Source: Lagopus muta (taxonomy: Eukaryota; Chordata; Aves; Galliformes; Phasianidae). From it: a DNA stretch of 64,000 bases. The notes under the pieces were generated by a model that saw nothing but the letters and a program-made list of their open reading frames with translations, was not told the DNA's origin and did not search any database. Position numbers and translations under genes: made by a program. The stretch spans positions 6,677,505-6,741,504 of the forward strand of contig NC_064434.1 of NCBI RefSeq assembly GCF_023343835.1. Reading direction: 5' to 3'. Positions 34,501-45,890 of this stretch are shown here, piece after piece; within the stretch, counting starts at the first letter, position 1; each line of letters opens with the position of its first letter.

Positions 34501-37500
34501 TTCTGTTAAAATTTCAGTATCCTGTACAAGACAAAGCTGCCTTTTATTGTTGTCATGAACAAGGTAAATGAAAGCTATGGTTTCTAAGTTCCAGTAGAGT
34601 ATTTTTCTCTTTAGCTTGTTTTGTTGTAACGTCTTCATCTTATTATAGAATCACAGAATCATAGAATGGCCTGGGTTGAAAAGGACCACAGTGATCATTG
34701 AGTTTCAACTCCCCTGCTGTGTGCAGGGTTGCCAACCACCAGACCAGGCTTTTTCTGAAAAAGAAAGGCTGGGAAGGAGCTGCAGGCTGAAAACTGAATC
34801 TAGAAAAGACCTTTAACCAGGCAAAGTATGTAGTGAGAACAAACAGGGACAGGCAGTTACACCCAAACATTTAAATGACATTAGATGTCATGCTACCAAT
34901 TTGAAAAACGTTTTGCAGGATCTGTTAGAGGTTTGGTTTCTTGAGACTTTCTTGTTCTGAACCCTTTTTTTGAGTGAATTCTGTAAAATATGTTTTACAA
35001 ATTCAGTGTTAACTAGAAGTGTATGTCACAGCGGTAGATTTTCCCTTGGGAAGTTGTCTGAGTGACTAGGTTCTCATCCTAGTCTTTAAGAATCTATTCT
35101 CATCTTAGTCTTTAAGAGTAGAATATTTGGACCTTGGCCCAGAAATTCCCACCACTTCAATGTTCTTTTGGTAGATTTTCATCTGCACTTGTTTTAAAGT
35201 GTGCCATCCATGGCCTCCTGACAGCTTAATGCTGTGCTATAAGGAAGCATAACTTTCTAACGTAAGGGTAAGTTCATTATTGAATCTGCCTTTACAGTTC
35301 CCTGCCTTCTTAAAATAATTGTCTTAAGCATTGCTTCTGAACACTGGACTGAAGACTTATGGTAGGAATTGTGTCATACCTGCCTGTACAAAATGGGTAT
35401 GGTTCTAATTGGTGACTTTTAAAATGTACCAGTATCTGCCAGAAAGCAGATACTGTGCTGAGGATACACCTCTGTTGTTGTGTTAGGTATTGGTTTGTAG
35501 CCTAAAGGAGTGCTTTTAAGCTTAACAGCTTGCCAGCTCTTTAAACATAATAATTCCATGTATTAGAAGACTCTGTTGTAAGTACTGTTCCTTCTCCTCG
35601 CAGGCATTCTTTGTATTCAAGGAGTTGTTGTTCCAACACAGCAATTTTTGTGTGTGCATACATATCTCACATCCTTCTTTTTACAGTGTCAGTGCTGTGA
35701 GTGTGAAATTTTACTTTGCCTCTGCTGAGCAGGATTGATATCTGATGTGCTCCAACTACATGCATCTCCACAGTGACCCTTACAGTGCATTTCTTTAATA
35801 TCTTCTTCCTTAGCAAGTTTTTGTATGCTATTCTACAGACAATAGCTCTAGAATAAACTGTGGCAAAGGGCATGAGGCAGAAAAATGGTTTTCTCTCTTA
35901 AGAAAATGCTTTTTTGGCAAGACTAAAAGAAATGGAACTTCCACAGTATGTGTATGGAAGGTTTGAGGTTCACAACTTCATTTAGAGCTGGATTCTAGCC
36001 TTCAGTAACAGGACGAGTCAGCAGCATTTGAAGAATTATTGACAAGCACTTAAAAACGGATTCCTCGTAAGAATGGAGAAATCCCAAGAACTGTGCAGTG
36101 ATAAAGAGAAGGCCTTGAGGGTACTTCTTCACAGGACTGGGCAGTGTGTGCTTGCAGCCCAGAGACTAACCATGCCTTGGGCTCCATCAAAAGAAGCATA
36201 GCTAGCAGGTCAAATGAGGTGTTTATCTTTACTCTGCCTTTGTGAGACCTCATCTGGGCTTCTGTATTCTAAGAAAAGGCTTTGGGGACTGTAGTGCCAG
36301 GACAAGGCTTAATGGTTTTAAACTAAGAGTAGGTTTAGATTAGATACAAGTAAGAAATTATTTCCTATGAGGGAGGTGAGGCACTAGAACAGGTTGCCCA
36401 AAGGAGTTGATGCTCTCTACCTGGCAGTGTTCAAGACAAGGTTGGATGGGGCTTTGGGCACCTCCGTGTAATTGCAAGTTTCATCCCCCCCACTCCACAG
36501 CAGGGAGGTTGGGACTAGATGATCTTTAAGGTTCCTTCCAACCCAGATCGTTCTGTGACATAGATTTAAGAAACATTAGATTTGCAGAGGACAAAAAATA
36601 CCAACTTCCAGAGGTGATTCAGTTTTACTTTTAGAACTCAATCAAAGCATTTCTAAATTGTCAGTGTTTTGGATCCTTCGTGGGTTCAGTTCTCTCACAA
36701 GTATATTGAATAATACAAGGAAATATTTCCTTTTTCAGTTTTCCTCCTTCCTACTGGTGCTGGGAAATGAAATATATCAGTTGTAGGCACTTGTGTTGTA
36801 ACAGTTGAGTATTTCCATGTACTTTGATATGTTTATAAAACTCTTTAATAGACTGTTCAATTATCAATCCATGTAAACTTATGAAACCATCTTATCTGTT
36901 TTGTGTCCATGATCTTGCTCTGAGTTTAGTTTGTAAGTTCTTTAGGTCAGAGCACAGCTGAAAGGTGCTAGAGCTTGTTGCCTAACATAGAAGTGTCCCA
37001 CAGCCCCCAAACAATTAAAGAAGGATTCAATCTGTTCTTGTCACACCTCGTTCATAAAATGTAACATTTACCAATTAAGCTGTTTTATAAAGCAAGGTTT
37101 GGATGCCTTTCAGTAAGCCATACCATTTTTTATAGCAAGACTTCCAGCTGTTTTCTTAAACACTCCTTAACACTGAGATAGGTGTTGTCTTCTTGTATTC
37201 AAGTAGTTGATTAAATTAAAAAAAGCAGAACTTGGAAAACTGCAGACCAGGGCTGAATTGAAAACATCAGCATTATGTAAGTAAGTTTAACATGCATTTC
37301 TTTAAATTAGCCTTAGGATGTGGACAAAGAATTAATTATTTATTACTCTTGAAAACTCTGTCTTCTCCTTCCAGACAGACATAATTGATCACAGTTTTGC
37401 AGTAGAATGGATGCAGGACTTTGAGACTTTTCAGGATGCTCTGAATCAAGAGACTTCCTACGTCAGTAACCTGACTCGTTCTATGAGTTTAGTGCTGGAT

Positions 37501-40500
37501 GAGTTTTACAGTTCATTGAAGGTAAGTTTTCTCTCTCTCTTTTTTTTTTCTTAATTTTATCTTTAATTGTAAATGCCTTTCACAAAAACCTGCAGAAGAG
37601 AAAGCTCAAGGAGTCTAGTTGGTGTCTGATGTCTAGCAGTGTTCCCCCTGGGTCAAGTAATCTTTAATTTATCCATCAGTGACTTGGATGAAGTGATAGG
37701 GTGCCTCCTCAGCAAGTCTGCAGTTGCTGTCAAACTGTGTGGAATGCTCTGCTGCCTTTCAGAAGGTTCTCAACATGCTGGAGCAATTTGTTCTCAGGGT
37801 CCAGCTGGAGGCCTGCAGGTAGCAGTGTTCCCTTGATCAGCGTCTTCATCGGTGACCTGGATGCAGGGATAGAGTTCACCCTCAGCGAGTTGGCTGATGA
37901 TACAAAGCCAGAAGGAGAGGCTGACACACAAGAAGGCCGTGCTGCCATTCAGTGAGATGTGGGCAGGCTGAGAGTTGGGCAGAGAGGAACCTGATGAGGT
38001 TCAACAATGGCAAGTGTAGAGTCCTACATGTGGGGTGGAATAGCCAGGTGCAGCAGTGCAGGTTAGGAGCTGAGCTGCTGCAGAGGAGGGTCCTGGTGGA
38101 TAACATGTTGCCCATGAGCCAGCAGAGTGTCACTGTGGCCAAGATGGCCAGTTTCTCACTGCTATCATCTGTTAGTAGGTGGTAATAAATTACATTAATA
38201 TCCTCATGCTGAGTCTGTTCTGCCTGTGGCTATAATCTCCTTGTCATTCTCAGCCTTCGAGCCTTTTTTAATGGTTATTCTTTTCCTCAGTTCCTTTGAG
38301 ATGGGAGAGAGTGGTGTGACAGAGCTTCATCGGTGTGAAACTATCACAATTGCCCCATCTTGTTCATCATATTTAGGCACTGTATTATCTTAACTGTTTT
38401 TTTTTTTGTGGGTTATTGAGTTCTGAAGTACAAGAGTGTGCTGCAGAACCAAGTTTTCCTTTTTAAACTAGTATTATTTTTCTTCTGTGATCAATTTTAT
38501 AGAAGAGAAAGGAACGCTCAATTCCCTGGGTTATTTAAAAGTAGAGACTGGGGGAGGAAATGGGTATCACTGGATTCCCACAGGTATTTTTTCAAAGACA
38601 TTGCTTAGCCTTTCTAGCTCGCATTCTCTGTCCGTTACCTAAAAATTCACTTCAGTTACCTTTTAGTTCTAATGTATGGTTTTCTTTTACAGGTGGTTGG
38701 TGTCTCTGCTGTGTTAGGCACAGGACTGGATGATTTTTTTGTTCAGCTCTCTAAAGCTGTAGAAGAATATGAGAGGTGAGTTGGTAACATTTGATTGCTG
38801 ACCCTCCGAATACTTGCTGAAATTACTGATTCACTAAACTACTCCTTTCATTTGAAGAAGTGTTCATTTTTCAAGCCAAGGTAGTAAGGTTTCTAATAAA
38901 CTGAAATCTAAGAGTATAAGAAGAAGCAATCAAAAGAAACCATGTAGTGCTGAATTTTTTTGTGCTAGTCAGTGGGGAAAAAAGTAAAAGCCAATTGTGC
39001 TAGCAAATTCTGAAGTAGTTTTTTGACCTGGTTCTGTACAATGATCAAGCTTTGTACTGTCCTCATAAAGAGGTAGACAGAGTAGGTGAGTGAGCTGAAA
39101 TTCAAGAATTCTTTGAGAACTTGATGGATTTACTGGATTCTTCCTCATGAAATACTGCTGGACTGCTCTGTAACATTAGAAAGCAAATCTAGGAATTTGG
39201 GTTACGTGGAAATAGTTAAGACAGATCTAATACTATTTTGAGAGGAGAATACATCATGCTGGATCAGACAGTCTGAGAAAGGCTGCTACAGCTTTGTGCT
39301 CCCCACATCAAACTAATAGGGAGTCTGGATGTCATGTGTGGCTGGCTGTGTACATACAAATTAGATGGATACACAGAGAGCTTTTTGTGAACTTCATAGA
39401 ATGGCTTAGGTTGGAAGGGATCTTAAAGACCATCCATTTCCAACCCCATCGCCTTGGACAGGGTTGGCACCCACTAGATCAAGTTGCCACGTGGTAGATC
39501 AGGCTGCCCAGGGCCCCATCCAGTCTGGTCTTCAATGCCTTCAAGGATGGGGCTTCTACAGCTTCTTTGAGCAACCTATGCCAGAGTCTCACTGCTCTCT
39601 GAGTAAAGAATTTCTTTCTAACATCTGATTTTTCCCTGTTTTAGTTTAGTCAGAGTGAGCGATTTGCTGGTTGTGGCAGTGTAATGACTAGTTCTATAGA
39701 GCTGGGTTGGTTTTTTTTTCTTCTTTTTTTCCAATTTTTATTTCTTAATGTAACCAGACTGCATGAGAAAGGTTTGGCATTTTAATGGGAGTATATTCAC
39801 TTCTTTTACATCCTTTAGTTTCAGGTTAGAAGTAGCCTTAGTCTGGGATAGAAACAAGCCTTGAAAGTGATCCTTTCTGTACATAAATGATGTTTTAGCT
39901 GAGAATGAATGAACTGTGCATATTTACCTTTGCAGGGAATATCGTCCTGAATATGAGCGCCTGAGGAAAACATTGGTGAGTACTTTTATCTGCTGTAGCC
40001 TGGCGTGCTGTATCTTGCAGTCACTTTTATGTGTAGAATTGACTCTGTGCTGTGAGGCTGTAACATTTCATTTAATATTAATTGTGAAAAGGTCTGAAGC
40101 TCACAGGCTGACTTTTTCCCCTAGATTTGGTGAAGCACATCTTTACAAAAATAGGGGTGTTTTGTAGAAGAGACGTCGCTCGCTGTATTAGTGCTAAATA
40201 ATTCAAGTGCATATTTCTGCACCCGTCAAATGCACAGTTTTGACTGAGATAATTCATAATGAAGACCCAATTGGAATGCCAAAATGAGTAGCTCTGCTCA
40301 CATAGAGTTCTGGCTGTGCAAGGAGAGTTCTTGCAGGCAAAGCTTCATTAAGTTAGATTTCCTTATGCTGCTGAAAATGTTCCTGAAGTTCATCATGCTG
40401 AAGATTGCTTTCCATGCTTAACCAGAAGTTTTGTGTAACTTCAGCTGCAGTGTAAGACCTGCTTTGTTGACTTCTGTTTTTCGGGTTGTTTTTGTTTCAC

Positions 40501-41872
40501 CCCTGGGACAGAGTATTGTGGGAGATGTATTTTAAATGTTTTGAGAAGCCACTTGTAACTTTGTACCCACAGGAGAAGGCTCAAAATAAACAAAAGAGAG
40601 ATCAGCTGGAGCGCCTTCGGAAGGACATGGGCCCTGTGTGCATGCAGGGCAGCACACTTGCAGGTATTTTCTCAGGAATGAAGATGAAGTTTACTGCAGA
40701 AGCTCTCTGAAGAGTCTGCCTTGACAAATCACATAGAGCTTTCCTCTGCAAAAACATGAAAGTGTTCATCTTAGTGGAGTGGGACTTCCGTTCCTATGGG
40801 GTGGGTCAGACTTACCTCTACTGTGTGTCAGTCACAAACACGCAAAGAAGAAACCCTGGGGTGTAGATAAAGCAGTGGATGTACTCAGAGGAATGAAATA
40901 TTTGAGAAAAGATGATGCAGTCAAATTAGAATATGAGAAAATTGTCCTGTTTGTTGAGCTGTTGCCTTGTATGAGGTTCAGTTTGGTGCTGATGCGGTCT
41001 GTCCTGAATCTTGGGATAGAAAGCTCGTGCTTACAGGTTCCCTTTAGAGTAGGTATTTATAGTATGCACACAGAAATGGTCAGGGCATGAGCTAACTTAC
41101 TTGTTAGTGTGATGTTTTGCCTATAACCATTTCTGTTCCTTCCAAGGGTCTGATGATGCTTCTGCAATGGGTCCCTCTGAGCTGATCCTAACACGAGGAA
41201 ATCTTGATGAGGATGAAGAAGAGAGGGAGAGTGACACTGATGACATCGACCATGAAGGTAAGGGAATGAGAGATGGGATTTGATCTAAAAGCAGCTCATC
41301 TAGGCATGAAATATCCTCTGTATTTCATTAACTGTATTGACCGTAACGAGAGCTTAAGGGAAAAGCAAACATTCAATCACCTAAATAAAGGTGTCTGAAT
41401 CTGCAGCAGAAGACCACTACAGTGCTCAGTTCAGTGATATCACACTCCTTCACCACACTTGTGGAAGTTCAACTGCAAATTTTATATTCGAGTAGGCCAT
41501 TTTAAATAAAATAATGCATAAAATAAGGTGCATGCACTAGGCAACTTGTTATGCCTTTTAAGTTCTTATACTGTGTCGTGTTCTGTTACAGAGTTTGCAG
41601 ACTTTATCTTCATTCTTTCCTTGTTCAGTTAATATTCAGGATCACTTCTTTCTTTTCCCTTGTAATGAAATGGACCTGTGGTGTTGCTCAGACTAGCATG
41701 ATTCTGGTTTTCTTCAGGAACACAAATAGAACAAATGCTGAAATGGTGTTAAACTGATTATTTTTTTCTTTTCTTCTCAGTTACTGAGGAGAGTCACGAA
41801 GAACCAGCTTTCAAAAACTTTATGCAAGAAACACGGATGAGATACCAGAGAAGAAGCAATGAGAATGAATGA
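28537..41872 (+). CDS. GPN1: GPN1, GPN-loop GTPase 1 (XAB1)
   Basis: A cytoplasmic and nuclear shuttling GTPase that works with GPN3 in assembly and nuclear import of RNA polymerase II. Exons: 28537-28623, 28698-28791, 30634-30673, 32194-32260, 32991-33028, 33569-33647, 33735-33829, 34518-34563, 37375-37521, 38693-38775, 39936-39975, 40573-40663, 41147-41257 and 41781-41872. All have GT-AG borders and join in frame to 369 residues (human about 374). The start [18 protein letters not shown] has a good context (gggaaagATGg). Motifs: P-loop GMAGSGKT, 18-25; [11 protein letters not shown] in exon 2; the defining GPN loop, 78-80 (LGPNGG); G3 DTPGQ, 114-118; NKTD, 181-184, split between exons 8 and 9; and an acidic tail with [17 protein letters not shown], then a [10 protein letters not shown] block. 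The final residues ([10 protein letters not shown]) differ from human. Introns carry CR1 copies in both orientations. Confidence 0.95.
29041..29915 (-). mobile_element. CR1 LINE, long antisense copy
   Basis: About 870 bp in GPN1 intron 2, opposite to the gene. It runs from ttttcagttggaaggaaccc through ggtgcagaacctgatatcct to agtatcatcaggaaacatgc, a phrase from further upstream in CR1 ORF2. It is the longest CR1 in the window and is degraded throughout. Confidence 0.8.
30918..31110 (-). mobile_element. CR1 LINE 3' fragment
   Basis: GPN1 intron 3. Starts aatcatagaacagtttgtgt and ends near tctcaccaccctcacagg. Confidence 0.85.
31662..31858 (+). mobile_element. CR1 LINE 3' fragment
   Basis: GPN1 intron 3, in the sense direction. 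Contains ggctgcccagggaggtggtt and ggttggactcgatgatcttt. It lacks the terminal tail octamers. Confidence 0.85.
34239..34371 (-). mobile_element. CR1 LINE 3' fragment with a non-CR1 junction at gcagggat
   Basis: GPN1 intron 7. Starts tagaatcatagaaaggcgtg and stops at gcctgcagggat, after which the sequence is the block shared with 27205. It lacks about 11 bp (aggctgcccag) found in other copies. Confidence 0.85.
34372..34454 (+). repeat. Segment shared with ZNF512 intron 1 (copy B)
   Basis: Carries the same tract as 27205-27277, in the same orientation and at the same CR1 breakpoint, with a local 10-bp tandem duplication (agaagagatc twice). It then continues into unique intron sequence (ctgttttgatgagtgttaaa). 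Confidence 0.85.
34646..34752 (-). mobile_element. CR1 LINE 3' terminal fragment
   Basis: GPN1 intron 8, with a double tail unit (agaatcacagaatcatagaa) followed by tggcctgggttgaaaaggac. It is truncated after agaccaggct. Confidence 0.88.
36180..36565 (+). mobile_element. CR1 LINE 3' fragment
   Basis: GPN1 intron 8, sense. Parts of the ORF2 end (ttgtgagacctcatctgggc) are joined to the 3' region (aacaggttgcccaaaggagt, ccttccaacccagatcgttc). An internal deletion is likely. Confidence 0.8.
37640..38170 (+). mobile_element. CR1 LINE internal (ORF2) fragment
   Basis: GPN1 intron 9, sense. This is reverse-transcriptase-region sequence, not the 3' end: atccatcagtgacttggatg, gagttggctgatgatacaaa and gaggttcaacaatggcaagt. 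It contains a duplicated stretch (gtgacttggatgaagtgata and ggtgacctggatgcagggat), so it may be two fragments. The reading frame is broken. Confidence 0.8.
39397..39625 (-). mobile_element. CR1 LINE 3' fragment
   Basis: GPN1 intron 10. Starts tcatagaatggcttaggttg and ends after gtaaagaatttctttctaac. Confidence 0.88.
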
Positions 41873-41882
41873 GACACCCAGA

Positions 41883-41888
41883 AATAAA
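41883..41888 (+). terminator. GPN1: Poly(A) signal AATAAA of GPN1
   Basis: AATAAA lies 10 bases after the GPN1 stop codon. This implies a very short 3' UTR; no other clear hexamer was noticed before the CR1 at 42077. Confidence 0.6.
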
Positions 41889-42076
41889 TGGCTTGAAATT
41901 CCTTGAAATGGAATCAAAGGTGAAGGAACAGCATAAAGAAATCTGCATGGAAACATGCATGAAGTCTGAAGTCCCTGAACAGCTTCCTCTGATATATTGT
42001 ACCTTTCTGCAGTAACTGTTGGTCATATGAGGGTTTTCTATCTAACTGACTGCACATTTGGCCATCTGCTACAAAG

Positions 42077-42262
42077 TCACAGAACCTGGGGAGTTGGAAG
42101 GGACCCCTGGAGATCCCCCAGTCCAAGCCCTGCTGAAGCAGGTTCCCTAGAGCAGGTTGCACAGGAAAGTGTCCAGGTGGGTTTGAACATCTCCAGAGGA
42201 CACTCCACCACCTCTCTGGGCAGCCTGTTCTGGAGCTCTGCCACCCTTGCAGTAAAGAAGGT
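42077..42262 (-). mobile_element. CR1 LINE 3' fragment
   Basis: About 200 bp after the GPN1 stop, from agtcacagaacctggggagt to ttgcagtaaagaagg followed by a T-run. Confidence 0.85.
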
Positions 42263-42434
42263 TTTTTTTTTTCTGATGTTTGTATGGAACTTCTGTTTTC
42301 TCATTTGTGCTCATCACCCATTTTCCTATTGCTGGGCACCACCGATCAGAGCCCCATCCTCCTGACTGCTGCCATTCAGATACCGATCAGCACTGATCAG
42401 ATCCAGCGGTGGATTTGAACGTGACCGCTCTGCC

Positions 42435-42700
42435 CCGCCAGTCCTCCAGGACTTGATGTCATCGGTCCTTGCATGCGTGGGGAAGTAGCGTCCCCTTGCT
42501 GAAGCCTCTGAGCCACCGGGTCCGCCAGTCTCTATACTCTTCCATATAGCAACACGCATGCGCGTTGGGACGCGGAAGTGGATTAACTGCTGCAGCCACT
42601 CTGCCGCCAGTCTCGATGGTGAAAGGTCCTCCAGGCACTACTAGGCATGCGCGCGGAAACGCGGAAGCGGCGCCTTTGCTGCAACGCGCGGGTCGCTCCC
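42435..42700. repeat. Three degenerate ~85-bp repeats with NRF1-like palindromes
   Basis: Each unit begins with ccgccagtc (42435, 42522, 42604), then has gcatgcg (42471, 42556, 42645) and a gcggaagtgg/gcggaagcgg-like block (42481, 42572, 42661). The spacing between equivalent points is 82-89 bp. The region is far richer in CpG than its surroundings. gcatgcgcg is the core of the NRF1 palindrome. It has no recognised protein product. It could be an unmapped promoter or a GC-rich satellite remnant. Confidence 0.65.
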
Positions 42701-45461
42701 GTGTGGGCTTCAGGTTCTCCACTGGCGGGTAAAAACAGAGTTTTACTTAAATGAGGATAAAGAAATATTTTGTGATCCCTATACCGAAATTTCCTCCTTA
42801 ATCCTCTGAATATATGAAACAATTATAACAAAATTATTCCAGCCAAAACAGTTGCGTATTTTTAAAATACATATTTTAAGCTTAAAATGTCTGAGTACTT
42901 TGTTCTTTCTATTTCAACCCTTCTTGACCTATCTGTGGGCCACTTTTAAAGAGATGCCAGTGGGGGATGTGCAGGTGCACTGAATGCATCCCCTGTAGTT
43001 GAATACAGTGCGGTGTGCTGATGTAGAGCAACCTGGAATGATGTGGATGAAACTTCTCACTTACGTGTTGCAGCACTGATGTTTTGTGATGCTGAAACAG
43101 ATACGAGTTTTCCTACAAGCTTGTTATTCCCCTGGCATTGTTTTTATAGCACCATTCCTTTTCAGTGGCCCTGTAGGAAGCCCAGAACGCTTCTCTCTCT
43201 CGTCTGATTTTAATTTCTTTGATAAAGATGATCCAAAGAGTGCTTTTTAGGCAGAGCTGAGCTGGTTGCTTGTAGGATCCAGGGCTTCAGTGTGGTAGAA
43301 ACATGGACCATGGTACACTTTCTAGCAGGGAGAAATTGCTGTTTGCAGCTGTCACTGCACTTCATACACTCACCTGGTGCCATATTAGTCAAAGTAGTTG
43401 TATTTAATCCAGATGATCCTGGTGCAAAAGGGAAAAACAAATTCAAGTGCAGCAAAGCAGTATCGCATTGCTTTGGAAGGACTCCAGCACAAGTGCCAAT
43501 AGATTTATTTTATTAGGCACTAAAAGCTCATTTCCTGACACTGCTGACTCAGAACAGAAAGGATTTTGCCTTGAACAATTCAGAACTGGCGGTTAAAGTA
43601 ATGGATAGGTGAGAATTACTGCACAGAAATATTAGAATTGTGGGTTATTCAACAACAGTTGCTGATTTAGTAACTCTGGAGTCTCACCATTACAGCTTTA
43701 TTGAGGAAAATGAATTTTAAGAAGCCCTCTATGAAAATCAATGAAGCAGAGCAGCAACTTGCTATAGGTTTCCCTTACCAAAGCAAGAAGCAGCTTGAAA
43801 GCAAAACAAATCTTGCACAAAAATTCAAATGAAGCAGCTGTAAGTGATAATATGTTTTTTTGTGTGTGTGTTCCCTGGACTTCAGCTCTGAACTCTGTTA
43901 AACTTTCACATCCAGCTAAGTTACAAAGTGACTTGCTTTGACTTCAGCACTCTTCAAAAACAAGTTTCAAGTGCAGAAAAACCCAGAAGCTAAAAGCCAA
44001 CTCCGTTTTGGCTGAAGACAGGAGAACAGACCCAAGCCTCTGAATGCAACAACTTCTTTACCTCCAGCAGCTGGAATTCACGACACAGTTGTTATTTGCA
44101 GCATTAGTGAGAACAGTTCCTGCTTGCTTTTGTTGTCTGTGTGGGGAAAGTTCTGCAGAATATGAGACAGACAGAGGGTGGCAGCAGCACCTCAACACTC
44201 AGCGTTGTAACACCCAGAGCCACAGGCATTGGCAACAGAGCTTCAGCGCAGGCTTACATAAAAGGGTTTAAAACCAGAGCGATATTTGACTTGTCGATTA
44301 CTGCCTGATTGTATTAATTATGTTATTAATCATGCATTTAATTTAATCTTGCACTGTTTTGTCTTCCTTTGCAGCAGTGTTTTATTTGCTCTCATTGTGC
44401 CTGCGTCTTTGCAGATCTCTCTGAATCTGGAAAACTTTCCTTTTTACAGCAACTCAAAAAACACCGTGAAAGATCAGAGAACTATTATTTTAAAAGCTGA
44501 TTCTCATATCATTCATCTTTGAAAAACATCTTAGAATTCTACAGGGTGTCACAAAATTCTGGTAAGAGGCACTTTGTGACTTCTTAAGAGTAATCTGCTC
44601 CCTGGATTCCAGTCTCACTCATTGCTGTACCCGAACATTGGAGCCCATGAAACCACTGTTCCCTTGCAGCTGCTGGCACAGACCAGCAATCACCAATTGT
44701 GATTTAGGTTAGCCATTGCCTTTGTGCTCCTGTGCACCTCTAGGCTTCTGAAGATGGGCCTTGGATGGGCTGCAGGTCCTGTGAGGGGCCTGGGAGCAGC
44801 TGGATGATGCATTAATTGGCCGCCCCCTGTGCCCTCACACCACTGGCTCTCTTTTATCTTAACAATATAAACCTAATAATATCTTTCTAGCACCTAAAAC
44901 TGAAACTTTTTTTTTGGGGGGGGGGAATCAGTTAACACCAAACATAACTAAGGATGGCAACCTGTTGGATTGGACTGGCTTCTTGGCTTGCTGTATAACA
45001 CATGAGAGTAGAGAAACAAAGGCATTTGAGAAGAACTTGCAACTCTGGCTTCCAAAGTATTATTTACTAATTAGAGATTAAGGATTGCAAATTGCAAGAA
45101 ATAACCTTGCTTAATGCTATTAATTAGTTACTGCCAGTACTTAAAAGCTGAAATCTGTGTGTGCTTCTTTGTTTCTCAATGCCTGTGCTGTCGTAGGTTT
45201 TGCAAGTTAAATTCTCTGTCTGTTCAGATGTTGGTAAGACTTTACTTGCCAAAATTCAGTCTGCATGAGTCAATGTTGCCTTCGCAACACATTCTGGCCT
45301 GCCTGGAAATCCACTTTTTCTATGGTTATATTGCTTTTCTATAAATCTCAAAATAATTTCAGTATGATTGGCCAAAGGAATCTTTCCTGCTCTGAACAGG
45401 AAAGTGCAGACCAGCTCTGCACCCCTACAAAATAATAACATTCAAATAAAGATTTGATTAC

Positions 45462-45890
45462 TGACGGAGATATTAGGGATATATAGGGATGGAATGCATT
45501 CCCTGTGAGCACAGGTTGAGAGCTGAGGCTGTGCTGCCTGGAGAAGAGAAGGCACTGGGGGACATGAGAGTGGCCTTTCAGTACCTAAAGGGGGCTGTAA
45601 GAGGGAAGGGGACAGACTCTTCAGCAGGGTCAGTTGTGATGGGACAAGGGGAAGTGGTCTCAAACTAAAAGAGTGGAGATTTAGGTTGGATATAAAGAAA
45701 AAGTTTTGACAGTAAGGGGAATGAAGCACTGGCGCAAGTTGCTCAGAGAAGTGGTGGTGCCCTCTGCCTGTCCGTGGCAGTACTCAAGTCAGGATGGTCA
45801 GGGCTCTGAGCAATGTGGTCACTGCAGGGAGTGGGACTAGATGGCCTTTGAAGGCACCTTCCAACTCAAATTATTCTGTTATTCTATATT
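45462..45890 (+). mobile_element. CR1 LINE 3' fragment with ORF2 end
   Basis: Sense copy with tttcagtacctaaagggggc, ggacaaggggaagtggtctc, ttaggttggatataaagaaa and a terminal ccttccaactcaaattattc. Confidence 0.88.

Noticed and set aside
42326-42722. Two overlapping minus-strand open frames (77 and 87 codons) over the GC-rich tandem repeat
   Set aside because: No recognised domain. Openness is explained by base composition; the DNA repeat itself is reported instead.
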